Below, piece after piece: positions 8,133 through 16,929 of a stretch of DNA of 44,802 nucleotides. A program made the position numbers and the translations under genes. Source of the DNA: Dehalococcoidia bacterium (GTDB lineage Bacteria; Chloroflexota; Dehalococcoidia; Lucifugimonadales; Australimonadaceae); assembly GCA_022449765.1 (NCBI GenBank), contig JAKUPZ010000014.1, forward strand, positions 1 to 44,802, in the 5' to 3' direction. Under the pieces are notes generated by a model that did not search any database, was not told the DNA's origin, and was given only the letters and a program-made list of their open reading frames with translations. Each line of letters starts with the position of its first letter. Position 1 is the stretch's first letter.

Positions 8133-9227
8133 CTAGGTACTGACAAAATACCCTCGTTCGCCAAGGAGGCTGTATTCTTCAACAATCACATTACGTTTCC
8201 CTTTTTCTATACGCCCAATTACCTGAACATCGTCGCCGTCATTCTGAATCAACGATAACGCTAAATCTACTTGCGCTTCAGGTATAACTGCACAAAATCC
8301 CACTCCCATATTAAATACACGAAACATTTCTTCATTGCTGATTTTGCCTATTTCTTGAATTGCATTGAATATTGGTGGAATAGTAATCATATTATCGATT
8401 CGGTAAGTTACTTCAGCATCAAGGCGAAGCAAATTCAATAAACCATCGCCAGAAATATGCGCAAGCCCATGAATATCTACGCCAGAATTCATCATCTTCA
8501 TCACTTGAGGTATATAAATTGCTGTAGGTCGTAACAATTCCGTCGCTACGGTATTTCCTGTACCTTTTATAGGAGTATCAATCTCACTGGAAGTGGATGT
8601 ATTAAATATTTTCCTTGCCAAGGTCAAACCATTGGCATGTATCCCATTACTTGGAAAACCTAGAACAATGTCTCCTAGTTTTATACCCGCACCTGTAATT
8701 GGCTCTTTGTTTTCCAAAATTCCAATACAGGTTCCCGAAATATCAAATGCGTAACCGTCCCTTGGTCCTATCAGAGTATCCGGATGTTGTGAAAGTTCAC
8801 CACCAACAATGGAAATGCTTGCTCTTTTAGCAGCATCACGCATTCCACGTCCAAGTTCCGATAACAAATCCTCATGCGGAAACTGCAGTGCAATGTAATC
8901 AACCATAGCCAATGGCGTCGCCCCTGTACAAATCACGTCATTCACATTGACTGCAACACAATCCCAACCAATTGCACTAAAATCACCCGATAGTTGAGCT
9001 AAGGCGCTTTTTGAACCTACTCCATCAGTAGAAATTGCGATCGAAAAGTTATCAGAAATTCTCAATACATTCGCAAAAAAACCTGAGGGGACTACCTGCT
9101 TCCCACGATCTTCAGAGAAATTTTTTGTCTCAGCGATCCATCGCAACAAACCAGATAAGCCTCTACCCGCAGCCTCAGTATCAACGCCCGAGCTCGCATA
9201 TGTATTGATTGATTGGTCTTCATTCAT
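8133..9227 (-). CDS. purM: Phosphoribosylformylglycinamidine cyclo-ligase (AIR synthase)
   Basis: A 364-residue PurM, which closes the imidazole ring of AIR in de novo purine synthesis using ATP. Typical landmarks are YASSGVDTEAAGRGL (10-24), the ATP-binding STDGVGSKSALA segment (about 66-77), the VGGELSQHP region with the conserved glutamate, and FPSNGIHANGLTLAR in the C-terminal domain. It is slightly longer than the usual 340-350 residues. It is the first gene of the purM-prs-DUF3090-SCO1664 run. TATAGT (complement of 9253-9258) about 25 bases before the start is a possible -10 box; no good Shine-Dalgarno sequence is visible. Confidence 0.95.
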   Translation of the reverse strand: MNEDQSINTYASSGVDTEAAGRGLSGLLRWIAETKNFSEDRGKQVVPSGFFANVLRISDNFSIAISTDGVGSKSALAQLSGDFSAIGWDCVAVNVNDVICTGATPLAMVDYIALQFPHEDLLSELGRGMRDAAKRASISIVGGELSQHPDTLIGPRDGYAFDISGTCIGILENKEPITGAGIKLGDIVLGFPSNGIHANGLTLARKIFNTSTSSEIDTPIKGTGNTVATELLRPTAIYIPQVMKMMNSGVDIHGLAHISGDGLLNLLRLDAEVTYRIDNMITIPPIFNAIQEIGKISNEEMFRVFNMGVGFCAVIPEAQVDLALSLIQNDGDDVQVIGRIEKGKRNVIVEEYSLLGERGYFVST

Positions 9228-9425
9228 GTCTGCACATTCTATTACGAAATCAACTATACCCCGAGGATTAGCAATTCGACGTAGAAATTACTTTTAAATC
9301 AGAGTATCTAGAATATTCTTCCCGCAAAATGACAATTATTCTCCAAAAATTCCTGAAGTTTCTCTACCTAAAAATCCCGTAAAACTAATGTACATTCAAG
9401 AAGTAATTAGGTATTATCTCGGCCG

Positions 9426-10292
9426 CTAAAAACCGTGCAAGGAATCATTCCCTTGCTTGTAACTCTGTAGCGATTGCATAGGGTTACGATTCACCAATGC
9501 CCTACCGTACATAGGGTGCAACATACTACGAACTTCGTGTTCAAGGTCGTACAATTTGTTTCCTGTTTTGAGGTCGGTAATCGAATCAAATCTATACTGT
9601 GATTCATTACTTTCCTCGGTAATTAATCCCATTTCATCTAGTCTTTGGTGAGGGCCCGAAAAATCAGCAATATATATTGCGATATGATGCCTATCATATT
9701 GCCTCTGGGGAGATTCGGATTCCCGGAAAATCAACGCCTGCCTTTTCCCCGCAGAATTAATTGTTACTGACTTGGCTCCCCTTCTTTCACCAAATACTAC
9801 ATCTGCTCCAAGGATGCTTTCATAGAAAGCACCTATTCCTTCTGCTGTACCCGAAGGCACGTTAAAGAGTAAGTACTCAAGACCAATGCTACGACCACCT
9901 AAATGTGTCCCTTGCTGATGACATCGAAATTCATTCCCCCAGGGATCACGCACGTCTACATAAGTGTCATGCAATGTAAATTCAAATTCAGATGTGTGGA
10001 GTTGAGGCTTAATTCCAATTAAGCGTGTTATAAGTTCGTGTATGTCGGGTACTACTAATCCAATTCTTCCTCTGAGTATTTGAGGTGTTTCACGTGTGGG
10101 TAAATGAAATTGCTGTTCTCCTGCATTAATCCACATATTGTTCAAGCCAACTGTCATATACGGATCACGGGTAAAACCTAAGCCCTCCACATAAAAGAGA
10201 GTAGCAAGTTGCTGATCAGGAACAGTCAAATTTAAGTGATCTAATGCAATAAGATTTCCCATATCCTGCGCAGTACGATCGTATTTGCCCAT
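9426..10292 (-). CDS. VOC-family (glyoxalase/dioxygenase fold) protein, two domains
   Basis: A 288-residue protein with two vicinal-oxygen-chelate modules. Module one starts at LDHLNLTVPDQQLATLFYVE (17-36), with a histidine in the metal-ligand position. Module two begins near GLEYLLFNVPSGTAEGIGAF (about 137-156) and includes HHIAIYIADF. Members include extradiol dioxygenases, glyoxalases and epimerases; the second module lacks the clear first histidine of a dioxygenase, so activity is uncertain. The ATG at 10292 is preceded by GGAGGT at a 7-base distance, a strong ribosome-binding site. It stands alone and is divergent from the ROK kinase. In marine Chloroflexota, proteins of this type are thought to act on aromatic or recalcitrant organic matter. 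Confidence 0.8.
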   Translation of the reverse strand: MGKYDRTAQDMGNLIALDHLNLTVPDQQLATLFYVEGLGFTRDPYMTVGLNNMWINAGEQQFHLPTRETPQILRGRIGLVVPDIHELITRLIGIKPQLHTSEFEFTLHDTYVDVRDPWGNEFRCHQQGTHLGGRSIGLEYLLFNVPSGTAEGIGAFYESILGADVVFGERRGAKSVTINSAGKRQALIFRESESPQRQYDRHHIAIYIADFSGPHQRLDEMGLITEESNESQYRFDSITDLKTGNKLYDLEHEVRSMLHPMYGRALVNRNPMQSLQSYKQGNDSLHGF

Positions 10293-10422
10293 TTAAATGA
10301 CCTCCTATCAACCCGCTACTTGTTACTCAACAATTGAATTAGAATTAGAGACCTACAATACTTCGATAAAAATCACAATATGATTATCAACTTTACCAAC
10401 AGACTACCAGAAGGTACCTATA

Positions 10423-11394
10423 TTGAATGAAGACTATTACATAGGAATTGATGTCGGCGGAAGCAAAATCTTGGCCCTAGTGGCAAACGGTAATGGAGTC
10501 ATTTTGAGTTCAGCTACTCGAAAAACACCATCGCAAGACAAAGCAGAGTCTTTAATTGAAGCAATGGCAATGACGGCTAGAGAAGCTGCTTCTTTGGCGG
10601 ATATAGAAATGGTCGGTATATCTGCAGTAGGGGTAGCAGCTGCGGGAGCTGTAGATCCTGACAACGGCACAATCGTATTTTCTCCTCACTTACCGTCAAT
10701 GGATACAACACCAGTGGGAGCCATGTTAAGTAGTGAATTACAACGAAAAACATTCATGGGGAATGACGCAAATCTTGCGGCACTGGGTGAACAACATTTT
10801 GGTGCCGGACAAGACGTAAGCAATTTTATTTTCATCACCATAAGCACTGGAATTGGTGGAGGGATCGTATTGGACGGCAACCTATGCACAGGAAATTCTG
10901 GTTTTGCAGGAGAAATCGGCCATATGACTGTAGATGCTAATGGACCTTACGGAGTAAGCACGACTCCAGGAGCCTGGGAATCTTTGTGTTCAGGAAGTGC
11001 TCTGGTACGGATTGCAAAAGAGAGTATTGCGAAAGGTTCTGTTACTTCACTTACTGAAACAGATGAGACAGGGATTCGTAATGAAATAACAGCAAAGGAA
11101 ATATTTTTAGCAGCAAGATCCGGTGATAATTTGGCCAATGAAATCATTGCTGAAGCTACTAAGTATTTGGGTACCGGACTTACCAGTATTGTCAATTTAT
11201 TGAGCCCAGAAAGAATTATCATCGGCGGAGGGCTTGCAAATGAATGGGATAGCTACATTTCACCCGCTATAAATCTTATGCGTGATCAATCTTATGCTCG
11301 TATTGGCTATTCGGTCGACATCATACCGGCAGCTCTAGGACCTAACGCAGGAGCCTTAGGCGCTATTGTATTGGCATCCCACACCATTCAATAA
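10423..11394 (+). CDS. ROK-family sugar kinase (glucokinase-like) lacking the zinc cysteines
   Basis: A 323-residue ROK protein. GIDVGGSKILALV (8-20) is the phosphate-binding loop of the actin-like fold, GNDANLAALGE (113-123) carries the catalytic aspartate D115, ISTGIGGGIV (140-149) the second phosphate motif, and GEIGH (163-167) the sugar-binding Glu/His. The CxCGxxGCxE zinc motif expected right after is replaced by YGVSTTPGAWE (176-186): all three cysteines are gone but the final glutamate remains. There is no DNA-binding domain, so it is a kinase type, not a ROK repressor. It starts with TTG, preceded by a weak AGAAGG eight bases before. The sugar could be glucose, fructose or an amino sugar. 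Confidence 0.85.
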   Translation: MNEDYYIGIDVGGSKILALVANGNGVILSSATRKTPSQDKAESLIEAMAMTAREAASLADIEMVGISAVGVAAAGAVDPDNGTIVFSPHLPSMDTTPVGAMLSSELQRKTFMGNDANLAALGEQHFGAGQDVSNFIFITISTGIGGGIVLDGNLCTGNSGFAGEIGHMTVDANGPYGVSTTPGAWESLCSGSALVRIAKESIAKGSVTSLTETDETGIRNEITAKEIFLAARSGDNLANEIIAEATKYLGTGLTSIVNLLSPERIIIGGGLANEWDSYISPAINLMRDQSYARIGYSVDIIPAALGPNAGALGAIVLASHTIQ

Positions 11395-11487
11395 ACTCGC
11401 GAAATTCTAACTGTCTGATATACTCTGCTCGGCCTGTGCCTAAAGTGCAGGTAAATTTTTTGCCTTAGAGGCAAAAGGAGCGTGCCG

Positions 11488-12774
11488 TTGCCAGCATACG
11501 GCATCGTCGGAGCCCAATGGGGCGATGAAGGTAAAGGTAAAATAGTCGACTTCCTCGCTGAGAACGCCGATATGGTGGTGCGTTACTCCGGAGGGAGTAA
11601 TGCTGGACATACCGTCATTAATCAAATGGGCGAATTTGCTTTGCATTTAGTGCCCTCTGGAATATTCCACAAAACTGTTGATGTAGTTATAGGCCCTGGT
11701 GTGGTTGTGGATGCTCCAGTACTACTGAAAGAGCTTGAAGGGCTTCATGCTAATAATGTCGATACGAGTCGACTCCTCATAAGCGACCATGCTCACGTAG
11801 TGATGCCATATCATTTAATGCTTGATCAGCTTGAAGAAAAAGAACGCGGCGGCAGTGCTATCGGTACTACTGGTCGTGGAATTGGGCCAGCATATGTAGA
11901 TAAAGTGGCACGAGTTGGTATACGAGTTGGAGATTTGCTAGACCCTTCCTATTTGTCAGAGCGCCTAGAAAATGTTCTTCGTACTAAGAATAAGATTTTA
12001 GAAAAAATTTACGGAGCAGATCCCATACAATTCGAAAAACTTTACAAAGAAGCACTTGAATGGGGACAGGCATTACAACCATATGTCGCCTCTGTTGAGC
12101 AAAGAATTTTGGATGCTCTTTCTGTAAAATCCAAGATTGTCCTGGAAGGCGCGCAAGGCGCTATGTTAGACCTTGATCACGGAACGTATCCATATGTCAC
12201 TTCTTCTTCGGTCTCTATTGGTGGTGCCTGCACCGGACTAGGCATACCGCCTTCACAAATAATTGGGATCATAGGTGTTTACAAGGCGTATTCCTCAAGA
12301 GTCGGAGCCGGTCCAATGGCTACAGAATTAAATGACTCTATGGGTCACGAAATACGCGAAAAAGCATGGGAATACGGAACAACAACTGGAAGGCCCCGCC
12401 GAGTTGGCTGGTTTGATGGCGTAGCAGCAAAATACTCGTCAACGATCAATGGCTTCACGTCTGCTGTTTTGACTAGACTAGACGTATTAGACGGCATTGA
12501 CCCTGTGAAAATTTGCGTTGCCTATGAAATTGACGGTAAGCGAGTTGAGAATTTCCCTAGTCAATCAAAGCATCTGAGTAGTGCTGTCCCAATTTGGGAA
12601 GAGATGTCTGGTTGGTCAAAGCCTACGGCTGGCGCTACGAATTTAGCGGATTTACCAAATGAAGCCAAAGCATACGTAGAGCGGATTCAAAAAATCATAG
12701 GATGCCCCATAGATATAATTTCAACTGGGCCGAAGCGCGATGAAAGTATTATCGTCCGATCCTTAGTTGAATGA
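11488..12774 (+). CDS. purA: Adenylosuccinate synthetase
   Basis: PurA joins IMP and aspartate with GTP to give adenylosuccinate in AMP synthesis. The signature GAQWGDEGKGKIVDFLAE is at the N-terminus (P-loop with catalytic Asp), then SGGSNAGHTV, GTTGRGIGPAYVDK, TTGRPRRVGWFD and the late GTP-binding part STGPKRDES. Length (428) is normal. Start choice: AAGGAG at 11474-11479 lies only 2 bases before a GTG at 11482, which is too close, but 8 bases before the TTG at 11488, so I take TTG as the start; the GTG start would add two residues. It follows the ROK kinase after 93 bases. Confidence 0.95.
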   Translation: MPAYGIVGAQWGDEGKGKIVDFLAENADMVVRYSGGSNAGHTVINQMGEFALHLVPSGIFHKTVDVVIGPGVVVDAPVLLKELEGLHANNVDTSRLLISDHAHVVMPYHLMLDQLEEKERGGSAIGTTGRGIGPAYVDKVARVGIRVGDLLDPSYLSERLENVLRTKNKILEKIYGADPIQFEKLYKEALEWGQALQPYVASVEQRILDALSVKSKIVLEGAQGAMLDLDHGTYPYVTSSSVSIGGACTGLGIPPSQIIGIIGVYKAYSSRVGAGPMATELNDSMGHEIREKAWEYGTTTGRPRRVGWFDGVAAKYSSTINGFTSAVLTRLDVLDGIDPVKICVAYEIDGKRVENFPSQSKHLSSAVPIWEEMSGWSKPTAGATNLADLPNEAKAYVERIQKIIGCPIDIISTGPKRDESIIVRSLVE

Positions 12775-12806
12775 TAGATATTTAAAGGTAACACTGGGAG
12801 GTCAAT

Positions 12807-13751
12807 ATGAAATTAGGTTTCTATAATGACGGAACGAATGACTGGATTCTAGGCGTTGTAAAAAACGATACTCATATCGTTGATGTATCCGAAGCGCTTG
12901 AAGGAGTACATGCTCACGGCGCACAGGAATTAATTACATTAATTATTGCCAATTTTGATAAAGTTAAAGATACCTTCCAGAAACTTGTTGATGTATCTGA
13001 TGGCATACCACTAGAGCAAGTAAAAATTCGCCCTCCTTTACCAAGGCCTGATCAGATTTTTTGCATGGCTGTTAATTATCTTGAATTCGGGCAACGCCCA
13101 ATGCCTCAAATAGATGCATTTCAAAAGTCTTCTGACTGTGTCATTGGGGATGGTGATACCGTCCGCCTAGATCCGAATTGTGAAGCAACAATTTTCCATC
13201 ATGAAGCTGAGCTAGCAGTAGTTATTGGCTCAGATGCAAAAAATGTCTCCCAGGCAGACGCTATGGATAAAGTTTTTGGTTATACAGGCTTTATAGATGT
13301 ATCAGCGAGGGGTTTTGAACCAGGCGGGCGAACAAGTTTTTTCCAGGTGAAATCATGGCCTACTTTCGGACCTATGGGCCCATTCATCATCACAAAAGAT
13401 GAAATTGAAGATCCTCATGCAATCAGCCTTCACATAACCAACAATGGAGAAGAACGGCAGGCCTTCAGCACCGATGATATGGCTCACAAAATACCTGAAT
13501 GCATTGAATTCATTACCCGCATAGCACATTTGGGTCCGGGGGATGTCATTAGTACAGGCACAAATCACCAAGGACTGGGTGCACTTCAACATGGTGATCA
13601 GATCCAATTCACCGTGGAAAAAATTGGCACCCTCAGCGTCAATGTCGACGACCCGGCCCGCAGAGAATGGCGAAGGGGCGTAGACGAAGAAATGGCTGCG
13701 AGAATGCGAACATCTGACGGAACTTCAATGGGCATGGGGGATAGAAAATAG
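12807..13751 (+). CDS. Fumarylacetoacetate hydrolase (FAH) family protein
   Basis: A 314-residue FAH-fold enzyme. The C-terminal domain (from about residue 75, RPPLPRPDQIFCMAVNY) holds the metal ligands: E-x-E in HHEAELAVVIG (about 126-136) and the aspartate of YTGFIDVSARG, then KSWPTFGPMGPFI and STGTNHQGLG (the catalytic-lid and end motif). In most relatives the D/SARD stretch ends in aspartate followed by glutamine; here it is SARGFEPGG, so substrate contacts may differ. Family reactions include hydrolysis of fumarylpyruvate/acylpyruvates and decarboxylation in aromatic-ring catabolism. GGGAGGT five bases before the ATG is a strong ribosome-binding site. It sits 32 bases after purA with no obvious metabolic link. 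Confidence 0.85.
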   Translation: MKLGFYNDGTNDWILGVVKNDTHIVDVSEALEGVHAHGAQELITLIIANFDKVKDTFQKLVDVSDGIPLEQVKIRPPLPRPDQIFCMAVNYLEFGQRPMPQIDAFQKSSDCVIGDGDTVRLDPNCEATIFHHEAELAVVIGSDAKNVSQADAMDKVFGYTGFIDVSARGFEPGGRTSFFQVKSWPTFGPMGPFIITKDEIEDPHAISLHITNNGEERQAFSTDDMAHKIPECIEFITRIAHLGPGDVISTGTNHQGLGALQHGDQIQFTVEKIGTLSVNVDDPARREWRRGVDEEMAARMRTSDGTSMGMGDRK

Positions 13752-13777
13752 CCCTCTGTCTATTGCATGCTAGCCCT

Positions 13778-13786
13778 TGATATACT
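13778..13786 (+). promoter_or_regulatory. Possible extended -10 promoter for dapB
   Basis: TGATATACT matches the extended -10 pattern TGnTATAAT with one change in the hexamer (TATACT). No good -35 lies at 16-18 bases. The dapB ATG is only 17 bases downstream of the hexamer and has no Shine-Dalgarno sequence, so a very short leader would result. Confidence 0.35.
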
Positions 13787-13802
13787 ATGCATGTGAATTT
13801 CA

Positions 13803-14591
13803 ATGGCTAATAAAGAAAAAATTAAAGTCGCGGTTCATGGAGCTGCGGGGCGAGTCGGTCAAGAAGTAATTTCTGCAGTAGACAAGGCTGCAGATTTAGA
13901 CCTGACCTGCGCGATAGATAAAATCAGCGAGTATCAAAGCAATGTGCAAGTCCCTTATTACAATAATGTGCACGAGGCTTTATCAAATCACCCTTCAGAC
14001 GTCATCGTAGATTTCAGCCTAGCAGCTGCATGCTTGGAAATGATTCCGCAGGCAGTTGCCCTTCATGTCAGCCCTGTAATAGGTACAACCGGTTTCAATG
14101 AAAGCGACTTGGAGACGATCAAAAAAACCTGCAATGGAAACAACGTCCCAGGGTTTATTGCACCTAATTTCACGATAGGTGCAGTTCTGCTCGGAAAATT
14201 AGCTGCGATGGCTGCACCTTATTTCGAATATGTCGATCTAATAGAAGAACATCACGAGAATAAAATCGATTCTCCGTCTGGTACTGCTATCCAAATAGCA
14301 AAGGCAATTCATGATGCGCATCCAAATTCTTTTTCTCAAAATAATCCGCAAAGAGAACCTCTGGAAGGAGCTAGAGGAGCTTCATTCCATGGAATAAATA
14401 TTCATTCTTCCCGAATGCCAGGACGCCTAGCACATCACCAAGTTACTTTCGGAGGCCCTGGCCAAACTCTCGTTGTCCGACATGATACTAACGATCGAGA
14501 GTGTTACATGCCTGGAGTTCTACTAGCGGTACGTCGAGTTTTAACTTTGAGTACATTCACTACGGGACTAGAACAATTACTGGATTTTTAA
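13803..14591 (+). CDS. dapB: 4-hydroxy-tetrahydrodipicolinate reductase
   Basis: A 262-residue DapB, second enzyme of the diaminopimelate/lysine branch, reducing HTPA to tetrahydrodipicolinate with NAD(P)H. The nucleotide-binding loop GAAGRVG is at residues 13-19, the GTTGF and APNF segments at 94-98 and 120-123, and the catalytic EEHHENKIDSPSGTA at 148-162 with H150, H151 and K154. It is the first of three clustered genes, dapB-asd-dapA, covering aspartate semialdehyde to tetrahydrodipicolinate. The ATG has no ribosome-binding site, and the extended -10 at 13778 suggests its own promoter with a short leader. Confidence 0.95.
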   Translation: MANKEKIKVAVHGAAGRVGQEVISAVDKAADLDLTCAIDKISEYQSNVQVPYYNNVHEALSNHPSDVIVDFSLAAACLEMIPQAVALHVSPVIGTTGFNESDLETIKKTCNGNNVPGFIAPNFTIGAVLLGKLAAMAAPYFEYVDLIEEHHENKIDSPSGTAIQIAKAIHDAHPNSFSQNNPQREPLEGARGASFHGINIHSSRMPGRLAHHQVTFGGPGQTLVVRHDTNDRECYMPGVLLAVRRVLTLSTFTTGLEQLLDF

Positions 14592-14631
14592 ATTCCAAAA
14601 ATAAATGTAACGGCAATTACGCTTAGGAGGC

Positions 14632-15648
14632 ATGGTGGCAGATCCACGAGTAACAATTATCGGAGCAACAGGTGCCGTAGGGAAAATTGCACTTGAAGTC
14701 TTATCTCAAAGAAATTTCGCAATGAGCAATCTGAGATTAACTGCTTCAGAAAGATCAGTAGGGAAGAAAATAGATTTTGCTGGAACTTCAATTACTGTTG
14801 AAGCCACGACAGAAGAAGTTTTTAAAGAGACTGATATTGCATTTATATCAGCGAACGATGATATAAGCAGAGCGCTAGCGCCGATTGCCCGACAAAACAA
14901 CTGTATAGTCATCGACGATAGCGGTGTTTGGCGTATGGACGAGAAAGTTCCCCTTGTCGTACCTGAAATTAATGCTAGTGATTTAATTGAACATAGCGGA
15001 ATTGTTTCAATACCTAACTGTTCCACCACCCCACTAGCTATGGTTCTGGACGCCTTACGAAAAGAAAACAACATTATTCGCGTCATTGTAGCCACTTACC
15101 AATCAGTATCAGGAACAGGTGCAGCGGCAGTCGCTGAATTAGATCAGCAATCACGGAATATTTTAGACAACAAACCTTTAAAAATAGAGCAATATCCCTA
15201 TCAGATCGCCTACAATCTTATACCGCAAATTGGATCGTTTAATGAAAATGGCTACACTTCAGAAGAGTTAAAAATGCTCAATGAAACTCGTAAAATTTTG
15301 CACGAACCATCTTTACCAGTTTCAGCCACGTGCGTCAGGGTGCCAGTGAATATTTGCCATAGTGAATCGGTAAATATTCAACTCGAGAGACCATTAGAAG
15401 TCGCAAAAGCACGTGAATTACTTGCTAATTATCCCGGTATAGTAGTGATAGACAATCCTGAAGATAATTCGTACCCGATGCCGATTGATTGTACAGGGGA
15501 AGATGAGGTTTTTGTTGGCAGGGTTAGGCAGGACAATGCTTTGGAAAACGGACTCTCGTTGTGGATAGTTTCTGACAATTTACGTAAAGGTGCAGCAACT
15601 AACGCAATTCAAATCGCTGAAGAGATAATAAAACTCAATGCCTGGTAG
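14632..15648 (+). CDS. asd: Aspartate-semialdehyde dehydrogenase
   Basis: A 338-residue Asd, which reduces aspartyl phosphate to aspartate semialdehyde, the branch point to lysine/diaminopimelate, threonine and methionine. The NADP loop GATGAVG is at 11-17, the catalytic cysteine is C130 in SIPNCSTTPLA, and the later VPVNICHSESV segment carries the catalytic histidine. AGGAGG ends one base before the ATG at 14632, which is very tight; GTG at 14635 gives a spacing of 4, so the true start may be one codon later. It lies 40 bases after dapB and 38 before dapA, consistent with one operon. Confidence 0.95.
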   Translation: MVADPRVTIIGATGAVGKIALEVLSQRNFAMSNLRLTASERSVGKKIDFAGTSITVEATTEEVFKETDIAFISANDDISRALAPIARQNNCIVIDDSGVWRMDEKVPLVVPEINASDLIEHSGIVSIPNCSTTPLAMVLDALRKENNIIRVIVATYQSVSGTGAAAVAELDQQSRNILDNKPLKIEQYPYQIAYNLIPQIGSFNENGYTSEELKMLNETRKILHEPSLPVSATCVRVPVNICHSESVNIQLERPLEVAKARELLANYPGIVVIDNPEDNSYPMPIDCTGEDEVFVGRVRQDNALENGLSLWIVSDNLRKGAATNAIQIAEEIIKLNAW

Positions 15649-15686
15649 ATTGGCATTATAGCTTTGTGAAAACAAGAGGAGTGTAG

Positions 15687-16583
15687 ATGTATATCGGAAG
15701 ATTACTTACAGCAATGGTTACACCATTTGATGCCTCTTTAAGAGTTAACTATCAACAGGCTAAAATTTTGGCGAATTCATTGGTACGTTCAGGAAGTGAA
15801 GGACTGGTCGTTACCGGCACTACAGGAGAAAATCCCGCACTAGATCATGAAGAGAATTATTATCTTTGGTCTGAAATTAAAGAAAGCGTCGGCAATGATA
15901 TCCCCATCATTGCAGGCTCGGGGACTAACGGGACTGGGGAAACTATCAAGCTCGCGCAAATGGCTGAAAAAGCTGGTGCTGATGCGCAATTACTTGTAGT
16001 TCCTTATTACAACAAGCCCACACAAGAGGGGCTCTATCAACACTTTAAAGCTGTAGCAGAAAGTACCTCATTACCATGCATTTTATATAACGTCCCTAGT
16101 AGGACAATTGTAAATATGACACCTGAAACAACGCTTCGTTTAGCGGCAGATGTTCCGAATATAATCGGTACCAAGGAAGCTTCTGGTGATCTAGGGCAAA
16201 TTAAAGAAATTATCGACCACGCGCCTGCTGAATTTCGAGTCTGGAGTGGTAACGATAGCGATACATTCGATATTTTAAAGCTAGGTGGGTGGGGTGTTAT
16301 AAGTGTCGCATCTCATCTTATTGGAAGTCAGATCCAAAACATGATCACACTTGCCACTCAAGATAAATGGGACGAAGCAGAAGAAGAGCATAAACGGCAA
16401 CTCCCGATTTTCACCGGCCTATTCACAATAACCAGTCCCATTCCAGTGAAATATTGCCTAAACAAAATTGGCTTTAATGTAGGAGGATTGAGGCTGCCAT
16501 TGGTGAATGCCGACAAAGAAACTTCTTTGTTTTTAGATGAATTGATATCAAAATACGAAATTGACCTACCTTTGAGTAGCTAG
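15687..16583 (+). CDS. dapA: 4-hydroxy-tetrahydrodipicolinate synthase
   Basis: A 298-residue DapA aldolase that condenses pyruvate with aspartate semialdehyde. The Schiff-base lysine is K163 in IGTKEASGD, Y134 and R139 are in YNVPSRT, and the threonine pair T45-T46 in TGTTGENP completes the proton relay. Length is typical. GAGGAG lies 5 bases before the ATG. The last 4 bases overlap the convergent small membrane protein gene. A few NanA/YagE-type relatives share these motifs, but the neighbours dapB and asd settle the assignment. Confidence 0.95.
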   Translation: MYIGRLLTAMVTPFDASLRVNYQQAKILANSLVRSGSEGLVVTGTTGENPALDHEENYYLWSEIKESVGNDIPIIAGSGTNGTGETIKLAQMAEKAGADAQLLVVPYYNKPTQEGLYQHFKAVAESTSLPCILYNVPSRTIVNMTPETTLRLAADVPNIIGTKEASGDLGQIKEIIDHAPAEFRVWSGNDSDTFDILKLGGWGVISVASHLIGSQIQNMITLATQDKWDEAEEEHKRQLPIFTGLFTITSPIPVKYCLNKIGFNVGGLRLPLVNADKETSLFLDELISKYEIDLPLSS

Positions 16584-16882
16584 GAGTAACGTAATCCGAT
16601 CAATCCAATTCCAATCAACCCTATGACTATAGTCATACCTGTTATGAATTCTGAGCCACCTACACGCTTTAATTGTGCTTGGGCAAAATAGTTCGTAAAA
16701 GCTGCAGCGATTGCACCAAAAAACGCAAGCCATAAACCTATTACGGTTCCATTAAATGCTGCAGTTGCCATATCAACACGACCGTCTTCAGTCCAAAAAA
16801 CTGAAATTGCCGCGCCTGAACCCGCTCCTATAGGCAAAGCTATAACTAACCAAAGTACCAACCGTTTAACGAAACCGCTCAT
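16580..16882 (-). CDS. Small membrane protein, function unknown
   Basis: A 100-residue protein with three predicted membrane segments (roughly residues 6-28, 45-63 and 82-97) and short polar loops. I do not recognise a family. A TTG lies directly before the ATG at 16882; the ATG is the better start, though no Shine-Dalgarno sequence is seen. It is on the same strand as pnp, 47 bases after it, and may be co-transcribed from the rpsO promoter. Its end overlaps dapA by 4 bases. Confidence 0.65.
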   Translation of the reverse strand: MSGFVKRLVLWLVIALPIGAGSGAAISVFWTEDGRVDMATAAFNGTVIGLWLAFFGAIAAAFTNYFAQAQLKRVGGSEFITGMTIVIGLIGIGLIGLRYS

Positions 16883-16929
16883 CAATAAACCATCTATAAA
16901 TAGTCGTTATATAAACTTTGATTCAACTA

